Shown: positions 52,493-60,558 of the stretch, one piece after another | Numbering within the stretch: the first letter of the stretch is position 1 | How the letters are laid out: the number at the start of each line of letters is the position of its first letter | Assembly: GCF_017876395.1 (NCBI RefSeq) | Contig: NZ_JAGINX010000001.1 | Coordinates: forward strand, 620,001-684,000 | DNA from: Nesterenkonia lacusekhoensis | Lineage (GTDB): Bacteria > Actinomycetota > Actinomycetes > Actinomycetales > Micrococcaceae | Direction of reading: 5' to 3' | DNA length: 64,000 nucleotides | Program-made: the position numbers and the translations under genes | The notes under the pieces: generated by a model | What the model was told of the DNA's origin: nothing | The model's database searches: none | What the model saw: the letters and a program-made list of their open reading frames with translations, nothing else

Positions 52493-53620
52493 ATGACCAC
52501 CACCGCAGCGCCTGACCGTTCTCACGCCTCGCGCCAGCACATCTCGGTCCCCACACCGATGGTTCCGCGCCGGCGTCGCAGCCCGGAGGAGGTGGCGGCC
52601 GCCTCGACGTTCGAGGGGCCCCGAAAGGTCCTGCTCGCCGCTCCGCGCGGCTACTGCGCCGGCGTCGACCGTGCCGTGATCGCCGTGGAGAAGGCTCTGG
52701 AGACTCACGGCGCTCCGGTCTATGTGCGCAAGGAGATCGTGCACAACCGTCACGTGGTGGACACGTTGACGGAGAAGGGCGTCATCTTCGTCGAAGAGGC
52801 CGAGGAGGTTCCCGAGGGTGAGCTTCTGGTCTTCTCAGCGCACGGCGTCTCCCCGGCGGTCAAGCAGTCCGCGGCCGAGCGGAACCTGGAGACCATCGAC
52901 GCCACCTGTCCGCTGGTGACCAAGGTCCACCGTGAGGCCGTGCGCTTCACCACCAAAGACGAGTACCACATCCTGCTCATCGGTCATGACGGCCATGAGG
53001 AGGTCGAAGGCACCTTCGGCCACGCTCCGGAGTCGACCACCATCGTCAACGGGCCGTGGGAGGTGGACCAGATCGAGGTCCCGGACCCGGACCGGCTGAT
53101 CTGGCTGAGCCAGACCACGCTCTCGGTGGACGAGGCCATGGAGACGGTGGCCAAGCTGCGTGAGCGGTTCCCCAATCTGCAGGATCCGCCCAGCGATGAC
53201 ATCTGCTACGCCACCTCCAACCGACAGGCTGCGATCAAGAAGGTCGCCCCGCAGGTCGACCTGGTGATCGTGGTCGGCTCAGCGAACTCCTCGAACTCGG
53301 TTCGGCTGAAGGAGGTCGCCGAGGAGTACGGCGCCAAGCGGGCTGAGCGGGTGGACTACGCCAACCAGGTGGACGAGGCGTGGTTCGAAGACGCCCAGAC
53401 CGTCGGCGTGACCTCGGGTGCCTCCGTTCCGGAGGTGCTGGTCCAGGAGGTGCTGCGCCTGCTGGAGGAGTACGGCTACGGCGACGTCGAGGAGGTCGTC
53501 ACCGCCGAGGAGGACATCGTCTTCTCCCTGCCCAAGGAGGTCCGCAAGGCCCTCAAGGACGCAGGAGCCGACGACGTCGGCCGCGGCGGTCGCCGCCGCA
53601 GCGCCTGCAACACGGAGTAG
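52493..53620 (+). CDS. ispH: 4-hydroxy-3-methylbut-2-enyl diphosphate reductase
   Basis: A 375-residue [4Fe-4S] enzyme, the last step of the MEP pathway, producing IPP and DMAPP. The three cluster cysteines lie in [24 protein letters not shown] and [11 protein letters not shown], with the catalytic Glu/His/Thr neighbourhood ([18 protein letters not shown]) intact. It has about 40 extra N-terminal residues compared with minimal IspH, the start being fixed by the adjacent -10 box. The MFS gene follows after 5 bp. Confidence 0.97.
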   Translation: MTTTAAPDRSHASRQHISVPTPMVPRRRRSPEEVAAASTFEGPRKVLLAAPRGYCAGVDRAVIAVEKALETHGAPVYVRKEIVHNRHVVDTLTEKGVIFVEEAEEVPEGELLVFSAHGVSPAVKQSAAERNLETIDATCPLVTKVHREAVRFTTKDEYHILLIGHDGHEEVEGTFGHAPESTTIVNGPWEVDQIEVPDPDRLIWLSQTTLSVDEAMETVAKLRERFPNLQDPPSDDICYATSNRQAAIKKVAPQVDLVIVVGSANSSNSVRLKEVAEEYGAKRAERVDYANQVDEAWFEDAQTVGVTSGASVPEVLVQEVLRLLEEYGYGDVEEVVTAEEDIVFSLPKEVRKALKDAGADDVGRGGRRRSACNTE

Positions 53621-53625
53621 GGGGC

Positions 53626-54846
53626 GTGAGCGAGGAGACCAGCAGCCGGGCTCTCGGCCATGAGCCAGGTTCACCGGCCTACCGTCGACTGCTGGTCTCG
53701 CTGTTCTTCATCGGGGTGGCGACCTTCGCCCAGCTCTATTCGCCGCAGGGCCTGCTGCCGCTGATCGCCACAGACCAGGGTGTGAGTGCCGATCGGGCCG
53801 CGCTCATGGTCTCAGCGGCCACGCTCGGGCTGGCGTTGGGCGTGATCCCTTGGTCGTATATCGGCGACGCGGTGGGCCGAAAACCCGCCATGGGCTGGGC
53901 CATCGGTCTGGCCTGTCTCTTCGCGGTTCTCTCTGCGGTGACCCCGATGGTCGCCGAGGACTGGGGCTTCCCGCTGGCGCTGGTCATGCGGCTGGTCGAA
54001 GGGTTCATGCTCGGTGGGGTCCCGGCTCTGGCTGTGGCCTATCTGAACGAAGAGGTCAGCAGCCGAGCCGCCGCGGTGGCTGCCGGCACCTATGTCTCCG
54101 GGACCACGCTGGGCGGACTCTCTGGTCGCATCATCGCTGCGCCTGTGGGCGAGCAGATCGGGTGGAAGCTGGGAATGCTCACCGTCACCGCTCTGGCGGT
54201 GATCTGTGTGGTGATCTTCCTGAAGCTGGCCCCGGCTGCGCAGAACTTCACGCCGCGGCGGACCCGCATGGGGGAGGCGGTGCGTGCTCTGACCGGGAAC
54301 CTGCGCTCCAGCGCACTGTGGGTGATCTACCTGCAGGGGTTCCTGACCATGGGCGGCTTCGTGGCCATGTACAACTACCTCGGCTTCCAACTCACCGGCC
54401 CGGAGTTCGGGATGCCGCTCTGGCTGAGCTCCTTCATCTTCCTGGCCTATCTGGCCGGGACCTTCTCCTCGCCGCGGGCGGGGAAGCTGGCCTCGCGATA
54501 CTCCCGCAAGCAGGTGCTGATCTGGGGCAACGTCATCATGATGGCCGGCGTCGGACTGACTCTGATCAGCAGCATCTGGATGATCATCGTGGGCATGGTG
54601 GTGCTCACCGGCGGCTTCTTCGCCTCCCACGCCGTGGCCTCCGGCTGGGCGGGCGCCTCAGCAGTGGCAGGTCGGGCCCAGTCGGCGTCGCTGTACAACC
54701 TGGGCTACTACGCCGGCTCCTCAGTGCTGGGCTTCATCGGCGGGATCTTCCTCCATCTGGCGGGTTGGCCCGGGACTGTCGGCATGGTGCTGGGGCTGGC
54801 GGCCGTGGCGACTGTGCTGGTGGCCGTCGTCCTGCCGCGCAACTGA
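53626..54846 (+). CDS. MFS transporter (YnfM-like DHA1 group)
   Basis: A 406-residue twelve-helix permease. The N-terminal FAQLYSPQGLLPLIATDQGVS, IPWSYIGDAVGRKPAM (motif A-like GDxxGRKP) and YLNEEVSSRAAAVAAGTYVSGTTLGGLSGR are typical of the YnfM/arabinose-polymer exporter group. The substrate is unknown. GTG 53626 directly follows the ispH stop, so it is probably cotranscribed with ispH. Confidence 0.87.
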   Translation: MSEETSSRALGHEPGSPAYRRLLVSLFFIGVATFAQLYSPQGLLPLIATDQGVSADRAALMVSAATLGLALGVIPWSYIGDAVGRKPAMGWAIGLACLFAVLSAVTPMVAEDWGFPLALVMRLVEGFMLGGVPALAVAYLNEEVSSRAAAVAAGTYVSGTTLGGLSGRIIAAPVGEQIGWKLGMLTVTALAVICVVIFLKLAPAAQNFTPRRTRMGEAVRALTGNLRSSALWVIYLQGFLTMGGFVAMYNYLGFQLTGPEFGMPLWLSSFIFLAYLAGTFSSPRAGKLASRYSRKQVLIWGNVIMMAGVGLTLISSIWMIIVGMVVLTGGFFASHAVASGWAGASAVAGRAQSASLYNLGYYAGSSVLGFIGGIFLHLAGWPGTVGMVLGLAAVATVLVAVVLPRN

Positions 54847-54878
54847 TAATGTTCTGTGAGCCCCGTCATGAGACGCAT

Positions 54879-54889
54879 GTCACCGTGAC
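54879..54889. promoter_or_regulatory. Candidate operator dyad upstream of the SLC13 transporter
   Basis: GTCAC-C-GTGAC (54879-54889), with near-symmetrical GCAT/GCAT flanks, lies 33 bp before the start codon. It looks like a GntR- or Crp-type half-site pair; no regulator is adjacent. Confidence 0.35.
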
Positions 54890-54922
54890 GTGCATGACCC
54901 CGACCTGACAGGAGTGGCCGCG

Positions 54923-56596
54923 ATGATGCCTCCACGTTCCCGGGTGACCGGTGACCACCTGAAGAAATATGACCCCCAGGAGCAGTCCGCCGCAGAGTCC
55001 CAGGACCTCTCCGCCGGTGCCCGCGCGGAAGCGCCTGAGCGGACTGCGCTCCTGCGCCGGCTGATCGGGCTCTCCGGCGGTGTGCTCGCCGCCCTGCTGA
55101 TCTACTTCGTGATGCCTGCGGATATGGAGGTCTGGCCGCGGCTGACCGCAGCCACCGCGGTGCTGATGGCGGTCTGGTGGATGACCGAGGCGATCCCGAT
55201 CCCGGCCACGGCCCTGATCCCGCTGGTCATCTTCCCGGTGCTGGTCCCTGCGGGCGACTTCGGCAGCGGGGACGAGGCCGCCGGCGGGGTGAGCTTCGAC
55301 GACGTCGGGGCCAGCTACGGCAACAACATCATCTTCCTGTTCATGGGTGGGTTCATGCTGGCCCTGGCGATGCAGCGGTGGAATCTGCACCGCCGCATCG
55401 CTCTGCTGACGCTCTCGGTGATGGGCTCCAAACCGGTGAACCTGATCGCCGGGTTCATGATCGCCACCGGCTTCCTGTCTATGTGGGTCTCGAACACTGC
55501 CACAGCGGTCATGATGCTGCCGATCGGCATCTCGGTGCTGATGCTGGTCCAGAGGATCCGCCGGGGCGAGGAGCCCGGCTCGGTGGGCGAGTCCGGCGAT
55601 GATCAGGCGGACGCGGAGGAGAAGAAGGAAGCCATCCGGTCCAACTTCGGCACGGCGCTCATGCTCGGCATCGCCTATGCGGCCTCAGTGGGGTCGGTCT
55701 CCACGATCATCGGCACTCCGCCCAACGCTCTGCTGGCCGGACATATGAGCGAGAACCACGATATGACCATCGGCTTCGGCCACTGGATGTTGGTGGGGGT
55801 CCCGATCGCGGTGGTCCTGCTGGTGGCTGTCTGGCTGCTGCTGACCCGTGTGCTCTTCCGTCCCGAGATCGATGAGATCCCCGGCGGTTCGGACCTGATG
55901 CGTGCGGAGCTGCAGAAGCTCGGTCCGATGAGTGCCGGCGAGATCCGCGTGCTGATCATCTTTGTGCTGGCGGCGGTCTCGTGGGTGACCATTCCGCTGA
56001 TCTCGACCTACCTGATGGGTATGGACGACCCGTTCATCTCCGATGCCGGCATCGCCATGGTGGTGGGCCTGCTGCTGTTCCTGCTGCCCGGTGGGGCCAA
56101 GCCCGGTGTGCGGCTGCTGGACTGGGAGTATGCGGCCAAGCTGCCCTGGGGCGTGCTGCTGCTCTTCGGAGGCGGCCTGGCGCTCTCCGGTCAGTTCGGT
56201 GCTTCGGGGCTCTCCGACTGGCTGGGCACACAGATGGAGGGACTGGCCGGCATCCCGGCGTGGGTCCTGGTGCTCATCGCCGCCGGCGGCGTCCTGTTCC
56301 TGACCGAGATGACCTCGAACACGGCGACGGCGGCCACCTTCCTGCCCGTGGCCTCCGGCGTGGCGATGGGAACCGGCGTGGACCCCCTGGTGTTGGCGGC
56401 TCCGGTGGCTCTTGCCGCCACCTGTGCCTTCATGCTTCCGGTGGCCACACCGCCCAATGCCATCGCGTACGGGTCCGGCTACGTCACCATCGGTCAGATG
56501 GTCCGGGGCGGTTTCTGGCTGAACATCCTCTCCCTGGTGACCATCACGCTGGTCAGCATGACGGTGCTGGTCTGGGTCTTCGGACTGACGACATGA
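54923..56596 (+). CDS. SLC13/DASS-family sodium:dicarboxylate/anion symporter
   Basis: A 557-residue membrane protein. The hairpin motifs of the DASS family are clear: WWMTEAIPIPATALIPLVIFP, FLFMGGFMLALAMQRWNLHRRIAL, FLSMWVSNTATAVMMLP (SNT), and the second repeat LTEMTSNTATAATFLP (SNT) with PVATPPNAIAYGSG. The two SNT motifs form the sodium sites. Substrates are C4-dicarboxylates, citrate or sulfate. ATG 54923 is chosen from AGGAG 8 nt upstream. Confidence 0.92.
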   Translation: MMPPRSRVTGDHLKKYDPQEQSAAESQDLSAGARAEAPERTALLRRLIGLSGGVLAALLIYFVMPADMEVWPRLTAATAVLMAVWWMTEAIPIPATALIPLVIFPVLVPAGDFGSGDEAAGGVSFDDVGASYGNNIIFLFMGGFMLALAMQRWNLHRRIALLTLSVMGSKPVNLIAGFMIATGFLSMWVSNTATAVMMLPIGISVLMLVQRIRRGEEPGSVGESGDDQADAEEKKEAIRSNFGTALMLGIAYAASVGSVSTIIGTPPNALLAGHMSENHDMTIGFGHWMLVGVPIAVVLLVAVWLLLTRVLFRPEIDEIPGGSDLMRAELQKLGPMSAGEIRVLIIFVLAAVSWVTIPLISTYLMGMDDPFISDAGIAMVVGLLLFLLPGGAKPGVRLLDWEYAAKLPWGVLLLFGGGLALSGQFGASGLSDWLGTQMEGLAGIPAWVLVLIAAGGVLFLTEMTSNTATAATFLPVASGVAMGTGVDPLVLAAPVALAATCAFMLPVATPPNAIAYGSGYVTIGQMVRGGFWLNILSLVTITLVSMTVLVWVFGLTT

Positions 56597-56600
56597 TCCG

Positions 56601-57848
56601 CTAGATCAGGCGGTCCGTCTCAGCGGACTGCTCAGCCGACAGGCGGGGGCCGGGGTGGTTCACCTCGGCCTCCACCTGTTTGACCCGCAGGGTCTCGCCG
56701 AGCTCGTCCAGGGCAGTCGGCGAATCGGGAGCCTGCTCGTCCTGGCCGCTGAGCTGAAGGCGGCTGATGCTCTCCACCTTCGGCATGACCTGGCGTTCGA
56801 TGTTGCCCAGCAGCCCGTTATAGGCCTGGACGGCCTGGCGCAGCCGGTCTCCGGTGCGTTCGAGGTGCTCGCTCATCTTCTCCAGCCGGCGGTAGAGCTC
56901 ACGGGAGTGGGTGATGATCTCGTTCATGTTGTTGGCCAGCCGCTCCTGACGCCAGGCCGTCTCCACTGCTTTCAGGCTGGCCAGCAGGGAGGCGGGGGAG
57001 ACCAAGGTGACTCCGCGGCCCAGGGCATAGTCCAGCAGCGTATGGTCGGCCTCCAGTGCTGCTGAGAGCAGGGATTCGGCGGGCAGGAAGCAGAAGATGA
57101 CGTCGGCCGAGTGTTCCACGGCGTCGGCGTAGCTCTTCGCGGACAGAGCGTTGATGTGCTGTCGCAGCGCCTTGGCCTGTGCACCCGCGTCGGAGGCGTC
57201 CAGAGGCGCTTTGGCATCGATGATCAGGTGCCGCTGGCCCGGCAGATGGACCACCATATCCGGGCGCAGGGCGGCGCCGTCGGCGTCGGTGACTGAGTGC
57301 TGCTCGGTGTAGTCCACATGGGCGAGCATGCCGGAGGCTTCCACGATCCTGCGCAGCTGGATCTCGCCCCAGTGGCCGCGGGCTGTGGTGGAGTGCAGGC
57401 TCCCCAGCAGGGCCTGGGTGGATTCGATGATCTTCTGGTCCGACTGTGCTGCGGTCTGCAGCTGCTCACTGAGCTTGGACTGCTGGGCGGCGCGCTCGGT
57501 CTCCAGCTCCTGGATGCGGCGCTGCATCTCGGTCACGCCCTGGCGCACAGGGTGCAGCATCTCCACCAGCGACTCCCGCTCCCGCGATTCAGCGGCATCC
57601 TCAGCCCGCTGCCGCTCCATCTCCTGGAGTCTGCCCTGGGCCGCGGCGAGCTCCTGACTCACCACTCCGAGCCTCTCCTGGGCGGAGTCCAAAGCAGTAC
57701 GCAGCTCGTCGCGCTCCTGCATCACTTCAGCAGTGCGACCGGCGTCCTCGGAGCTCCCCGCGTTGAGGCGGCGCAGCAGGACCAGGCTCAGCACGGAGCC
57801 CAGGATGATTCCGGCCAGCAGGCCGACCAGCAGTGACATCGAATCCAT
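56601..57848 (-). CDS. rmuC: DNA recombination protein RmuC
   Basis: A 415-residue protein. A single N-terminal membrane helix (about residues 4-24) is followed by a long coiled coil (about 35-155) and the RmuC nuclease-like domain with ARGHWGEIQLRRIVEASGM, DMVVHLPGQRHLIIDAKAPLDA and the FCFLPAESLLSAALE segment. RmuC limits DNA inversions and rearrangements. Its 3' end is 4 bp from the SLC13 stop, tightly convergent. Confidence 0.95.
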   Translation of the reverse strand: MDSMSLLVGLLAGIILGSVLSLVLLRRLNAGSSEDAGRTAEVMQERDELRTALDSAQERLGVVSQELAAAQGRLQEMERQRAEDAAESRERESLVEMLHPVRQGVTEMQRRIQELETERAAQQSKLSEQLQTAAQSDQKIIESTQALLGSLHSTTARGHWGEIQLRRIVEASGMLAHVDYTEQHSVTDADGAALRPDMVVHLPGQRHLIIDAKAPLDASDAGAQAKALRQHINALSAKSYADAVEHSADVIFCFLPAESLLSAALEADHTLLDYALGRGVTLVSPASLLASLKAVETAWRQERLANNMNEIITHSRELYRRLEKMSEHLERTGDRLRQAVQAYNGLLGNIERQVMPKVESISRLQLSGQDEQAPDSPTALDELGETLRVKQVEAEVNHPGPRLSAEQSAETDRLI

Positions 57849-57907
57849 AGCACCAGCATCTCAGCAGCCAGGGACATGAATCGGTGACATCCGATGACCG
57901 GACTAGA

Positions 57908-57942
57908 TTGTGTCGCTAACTAGTAAGCCGTACTATCTAGTT
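57908..57942 (+). promoter_or_regulatory. padR promoter with overlapping operator
   Basis: TTGTGT (57908-57913) and TACTAT (57931-57936) are separated by exactly 17 bp, and the ATG lies 6 nt on, giving a leaderless mRNA. Between them AGTA-AGCCG-TACT and outer AACTAG/CTAGTT half-sites form a dyad covering the core promoter, a likely autorepression site. Confidence 0.6.
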
Positions 57943-58323
57943 ATGGATGTTTACCAGGAGTGGCCGGCCGAGTGGCTGCGCGGAGTCCTCGAACTCTGCG
58001 TGCTGCGAGCGGTCGCCGATGGCCCGACCTATGGCTATGAGATCTCCGCCCGCCTGGAGCAGGGCGGTCTGGGCAAGGTCAGAGGCGGCACTCTCTATCC
58101 CCTGTTGAAGCGGTTCGAGGCCAAGGGCTGGGTGGACGTCGAATGGCGGCCGGGTGAGGGCGGACCCGGCCGGAAGTACTACGTGCTGACTGCTGCGGGC
58201 AGCCAGAGGCTGGAACAGATGAGCACCCTGTGGGCGGAGTTCACCGCGACCACGGCGGGACTGCTGCAGGAGGCAGAAGCTGAACAGGCCGGTGTCGAGA
58301 ATGATGAGGAGTCGCAGACATGA
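57943..58323 (+). CDS. PadR-family transcriptional regulator
   Basis: A 126-residue winged-helix regulator. LRGVLELCVLRAVADGPTYGYEISARL, the wing RGGTLYPLLKRFEAKGWVDVEW, and GRKYYVLTAAG are the PadR hallmarks. The short C-terminal helix suggests the PadR-s2 type. The ATG at 57943 is fixed by the promoter. It overlaps the following membrane-protein gene by ATGA, the standard PadR plus HAAS-domain partner arrangement. Confidence 0.95.
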   Translation: MDVYQEWPAEWLRGVLELCVLRAVADGPTYGYEISARLEQGGLGKVRGGTLYPLLKRFEAKGWVDVEWRPGEGGPGRKYYVLTAAGSQRLEQMSTLWAEFTATTAGLLQEAEAEQAGVENDEESQT

Positions 58324-59090
58324 GCAAGCAGGATCAGAAGAGCTGGGCGCTGGTGAGGAAGCTGGCACCGGGTATCAGTCCCGAGTGGGCCGAAGAGTTC
58401 GTCCGCGAGCTGCGACTGCGCGGGGTCTCCGGTGAGGATGTCGGTTCAGCGCTGGCCGAGGTGGAGTCCCACTGTGCCGAGTCCGGGGAGTCGGTGGAGG
58501 AGACCTTCGGCCCGGCTGCAGACTACGCACGCAGCCTGCAGCTCCCGGCGTCGTCGCGGCAGTCCACTGCGGCGATGATGAGAGTGGCGGTGCCGCAGAT
58601 CGTCCAGCTGCTGGGCATGTTCGCCCTGATCGCGGCCGCAGTGCCGCTGGCCACCGGGGAGCCGATGAGCGTGACGCTCGGTTCGACGCTCACTGCGCTG
58701 CTCGTGGCACTGACCATTCTGCTGCTGGTGTGGAAGACCGGGCCCGTGCTGCGGGTCCTGGCGGGGCGCGTCTGGGTCAGCGTGGTGGTGAGCCTCGGGT
58801 ACTTCGCCGCCGTCGTGGTCCTCTCGGCAGGGCTGCGGCAGGAGGTCCTCACCCCGAGCCCGTGGTGGGGGCTGGGGGTCGGCGTCGTGTGTCTGCTGAT
58901 CGGCACAGGGGCGCACCTGGTGCGCATTCGGCGCAGCACAGACGCTGAGGACGTGCTGACGGTGCCGTTCGAGGATCAGGAGGAGCCGGGGGAGCGGCGT
59001 CGTCAGATGCGCCGGGCCGAAGTGCTGCCCGTGGTGCTGATCCCGGCCTTCGCGGTGCTGAACTTCCTGGTGCTCTTCCTGCTGGCATGA
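58320..59090 (+). CDS. HAAS-domain membrane protein partnered with PadR
   Basis: A 256-residue protein. The first 75 residues (FVRELRLRGVSGEDVGSALAEVESHCAESGESVEETFG) resemble the HAAS/DUF1700-type cytoplasmic domain that accompanies PadR regulators. Six membrane helices follow. The pair probably forms a membrane-linked sensory switch in which PadR represses the operon. The substrate or stimulus is unknown. Confidence 0.78.
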   Translation: MSKQDQKSWALVRKLAPGISPEWAEEFVRELRLRGVSGEDVGSALAEVESHCAESGESVEETFGPAADYARSLQLPASSRQSTAAMMRVAVPQIVQLLGMFALIAAAVPLATGEPMSVTLGSTLTALLVALTILLLVWKTGPVLRVLAGRVWVSVVVSLGYFAAVVVLSAGLRQEVLTPSPWWGLGVGVVCLLIGTGAHLVRIRRSTDAEDVLTVPFEDQEEPGERRRQMRRAEVLPVVLIPAFAVLNFLVLFLLA

Positions 59091-59171
59091 GGAGTGGGCG
59101 CGGCGCCTGTGTCACCGCGATGGCATAGGCTGAGTGCTGATCGCATCCGACGGACATAATGAGGAGCATGC

Positions 59172-59936
59172 ATGATTCGGGTTCTGCTGGTGCGCCATGG
59201 CGAGACCGAGTGGAATAAGGGCCACCGGCTGCAGGGGCACTCGGACATCTCACTGGCCGAATCCGGGGAGAAGCAGGCGGGCATCACCGGCGCCTTCGTC
59301 CGTGCCCAGAACCCGCGGCAGGCTCATGTGTCCTCGCTGGTGCGGACGCAGCAGACCTTCGAGCAGTTCGGGCTGGACCTGCAGCCGCACATCTGGGATG
59401 ACCTGCGCGAGCAGAACCTGGGGGAGTGGGAAGGCGCCTACGCCACAGACATCCGCGACGGCTTCCCCGAGGAGTTCCAGGGCTGGCGTGCGGGGACCTA
59501 CACTCCGGCCGGAGGGGAGTCCTATGAGGCGCTGGTCTCCCGGATGAAGTCCGCCTTCTTCGACATCGTCCGGGCCACTGCCGAGATCGAGCCCACGCCC
59601 TCAGCCGACCTGAGCTTCGACCTGCGCACCACGATGGCGGTCTCCCACGGGGCTGCTCTGCGCGTGCTCTTCGAAGGGCTGGGGCTCATCGACCGGGCGC
59701 AGTTCATCCCGCTGACCCCCGCCTCAGTCACCGTGATCGACATTCCGCTGCACCACGGCCCCGTCTCCAGCTCCCTGCCGCAGGGCGGCCTGGAGGACGA
59801 ATCCGGTGATGAGGCCGAGCGTCGTCGGATCGCTGCGCTCACCGATGCCGAGATTGAGGACCTCTGCCGGCTGCGCCTGATCAACCTCTCCCCGGAGCTG
59901 CTCAACCCCGCCGCCACGGAGACCCCCGCGATCTGA
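59172..59936 (+). CDS. Histidine phosphatase family protein
   Basis: A 254-residue phosphoglycerate-mutase-like phosphatase. The catalytic RHGETEWN at residues 8-15, SSLVRTQQTFE, the acid in REQNLGEWEG and the second His in AVSHGAALRV are in order. The GRLQGHSD-like loop fits broad-specificity phosphatases. The approximately 60-residue acidic C-terminal extension is unusual. GAGGAG precedes the start; an ATG 4 bp upstream is out of frame. The SdpI-like gene follows after 10 bp. Confidence 0.9.
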   Translation: MIRVLLVRHGETEWNKGHRLQGHSDISLAESGEKQAGITGAFVRAQNPRQAHVSSLVRTQQTFEQFGLDLQPHIWDDLREQNLGEWEGAYATDIRDGFPEEFQGWRAGTYTPAGGESYEALVSRMKSAFFDIVRATAEIEPTPSADLSFDLRTTMAVSHGAALRVLFEGLGLIDRAQFIPLTPASVTVIDIPLHHGPVSSSLPQGGLEDESGDEAERRRIAALTDAEIEDLCRLRLINLSPELLNPAATETPAI

Positions 59937-59946
59937 GAGTTCTGAC

Positions 59947-60354
59947 ATGGACTACGCCCTGATCATCGCGTCTGTCGTGTCTCTTCATGCCGCTGTGATC
60001 ATGTTGGCGGTGTGCTTTGCCGCTGGCGGCGGGATGGAGCGCAACAACACCGTGGGCATCCGCATCTGGTCGACTATGTCTTCGCAACGCGCCTGGACAG
60101 CGGGCCACCGAGCGGCAGTGCCCTGGTGCTGGGCCAGCGTCGTGATCTCCGTAGTGTTCCTCATCGTCGCCGTGGTGCTCCACCGCGATGAAGAACGCCT
60201 GAGCAGCAGTCTCCAGCATGCCGTGATGTGGCCCGCGGTCGGCGCGGTGGTCCTGGTCCTGCTCGTGGCGGGGTGGGCCTGTGATCGGGCGGCCAAGCGC
60301 GCCTTGGTCCTCGAACATCTGGGGGAGGAGCACGGAGGCGACGACCGCAGCTGA
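59947..60354 (+). CDS. SdpI-family membrane protein
   Basis: A 135-residue protein with three hydrophobic helices. The motif ERNNTVGIRIWSTMSSQRAWTAGHRAA matches the SdpI core (RN..IGIR...T..S..AW...H). In Bacillus, SdpI gives immunity to the SdpC killing factor; most actinobacterial members have no known toxin. No toxin gene is seen nearby. Confidence 0.85.
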   Translation: MDYALIIASVVSLHAAVIMLAVCFAAGGGMERNNTVGIRIWSTMSSQRAWTAGHRAAVPWCWASVVISVVFLIVAVVLHRDEERLSSSLQHAVMWPAVGAVVLVLLVAGWACDRAAKRALVLEHLGEEHGGDDRS

Positions 60355-60358
60355 AGGA

Positions 60359-60429
60359 TGCGCGTCGATTGGCACGTCTGAGTCGTCAGAACGGCGTTGG
60401 GCTCACTCAGACGTGCCAATCGACGCGCA
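60359..60429. repeat. 71-nt palindrome (25-21-25), element E4
   Basis: The arms TGCGCGTCGATTGGCACG... (60359-60383) and 60405-60429 are exact reverse complements around a 21-nt loop. It begins 4 bp after the SdpI stop. The total length equals that of E1-E3 but the arm sequence differs, so relationship is uncertain. A C-rich stretch with a duplicated CGCGCACATCCCGC follows (60424-60470). Confidence 0.8.
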
Positions 60430-60486
60430 CATCCCGCGCACCCAGCCCGCGCCCGCGCACATCCCGCACCGCACCCGCCCCGCCCC

Positions 60487-60516
60487 ATGACAGATGTCAT
60501 GCCGGATTCGTGACAG
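60487..60516. promoter_or_regulatory. Candidate operator of the ABC-exporter/two-component operon
   Basis: ATGACA-GA-TGTCAT (60487-60500) is a perfect 6+6 dyad, with a further half-site GTGACAG at 60510-60516. It lies about 60 bp before the ATPase start, in keeping with binding of the NarL-type regulator encoded by the same operon. Confidence 0.5.
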
Positions 60517-60558
60517 CCGCTCTACGCGCTGGCGCCTCCGGTGACCAAGACTGGAGGC

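Noticed and set aside
59947-60354. SdpABC-type killing-factor locus
   Set aside because: An SdpI-like protein is present but no toxin precursor or processing genes lie within the neighbouring sequence.
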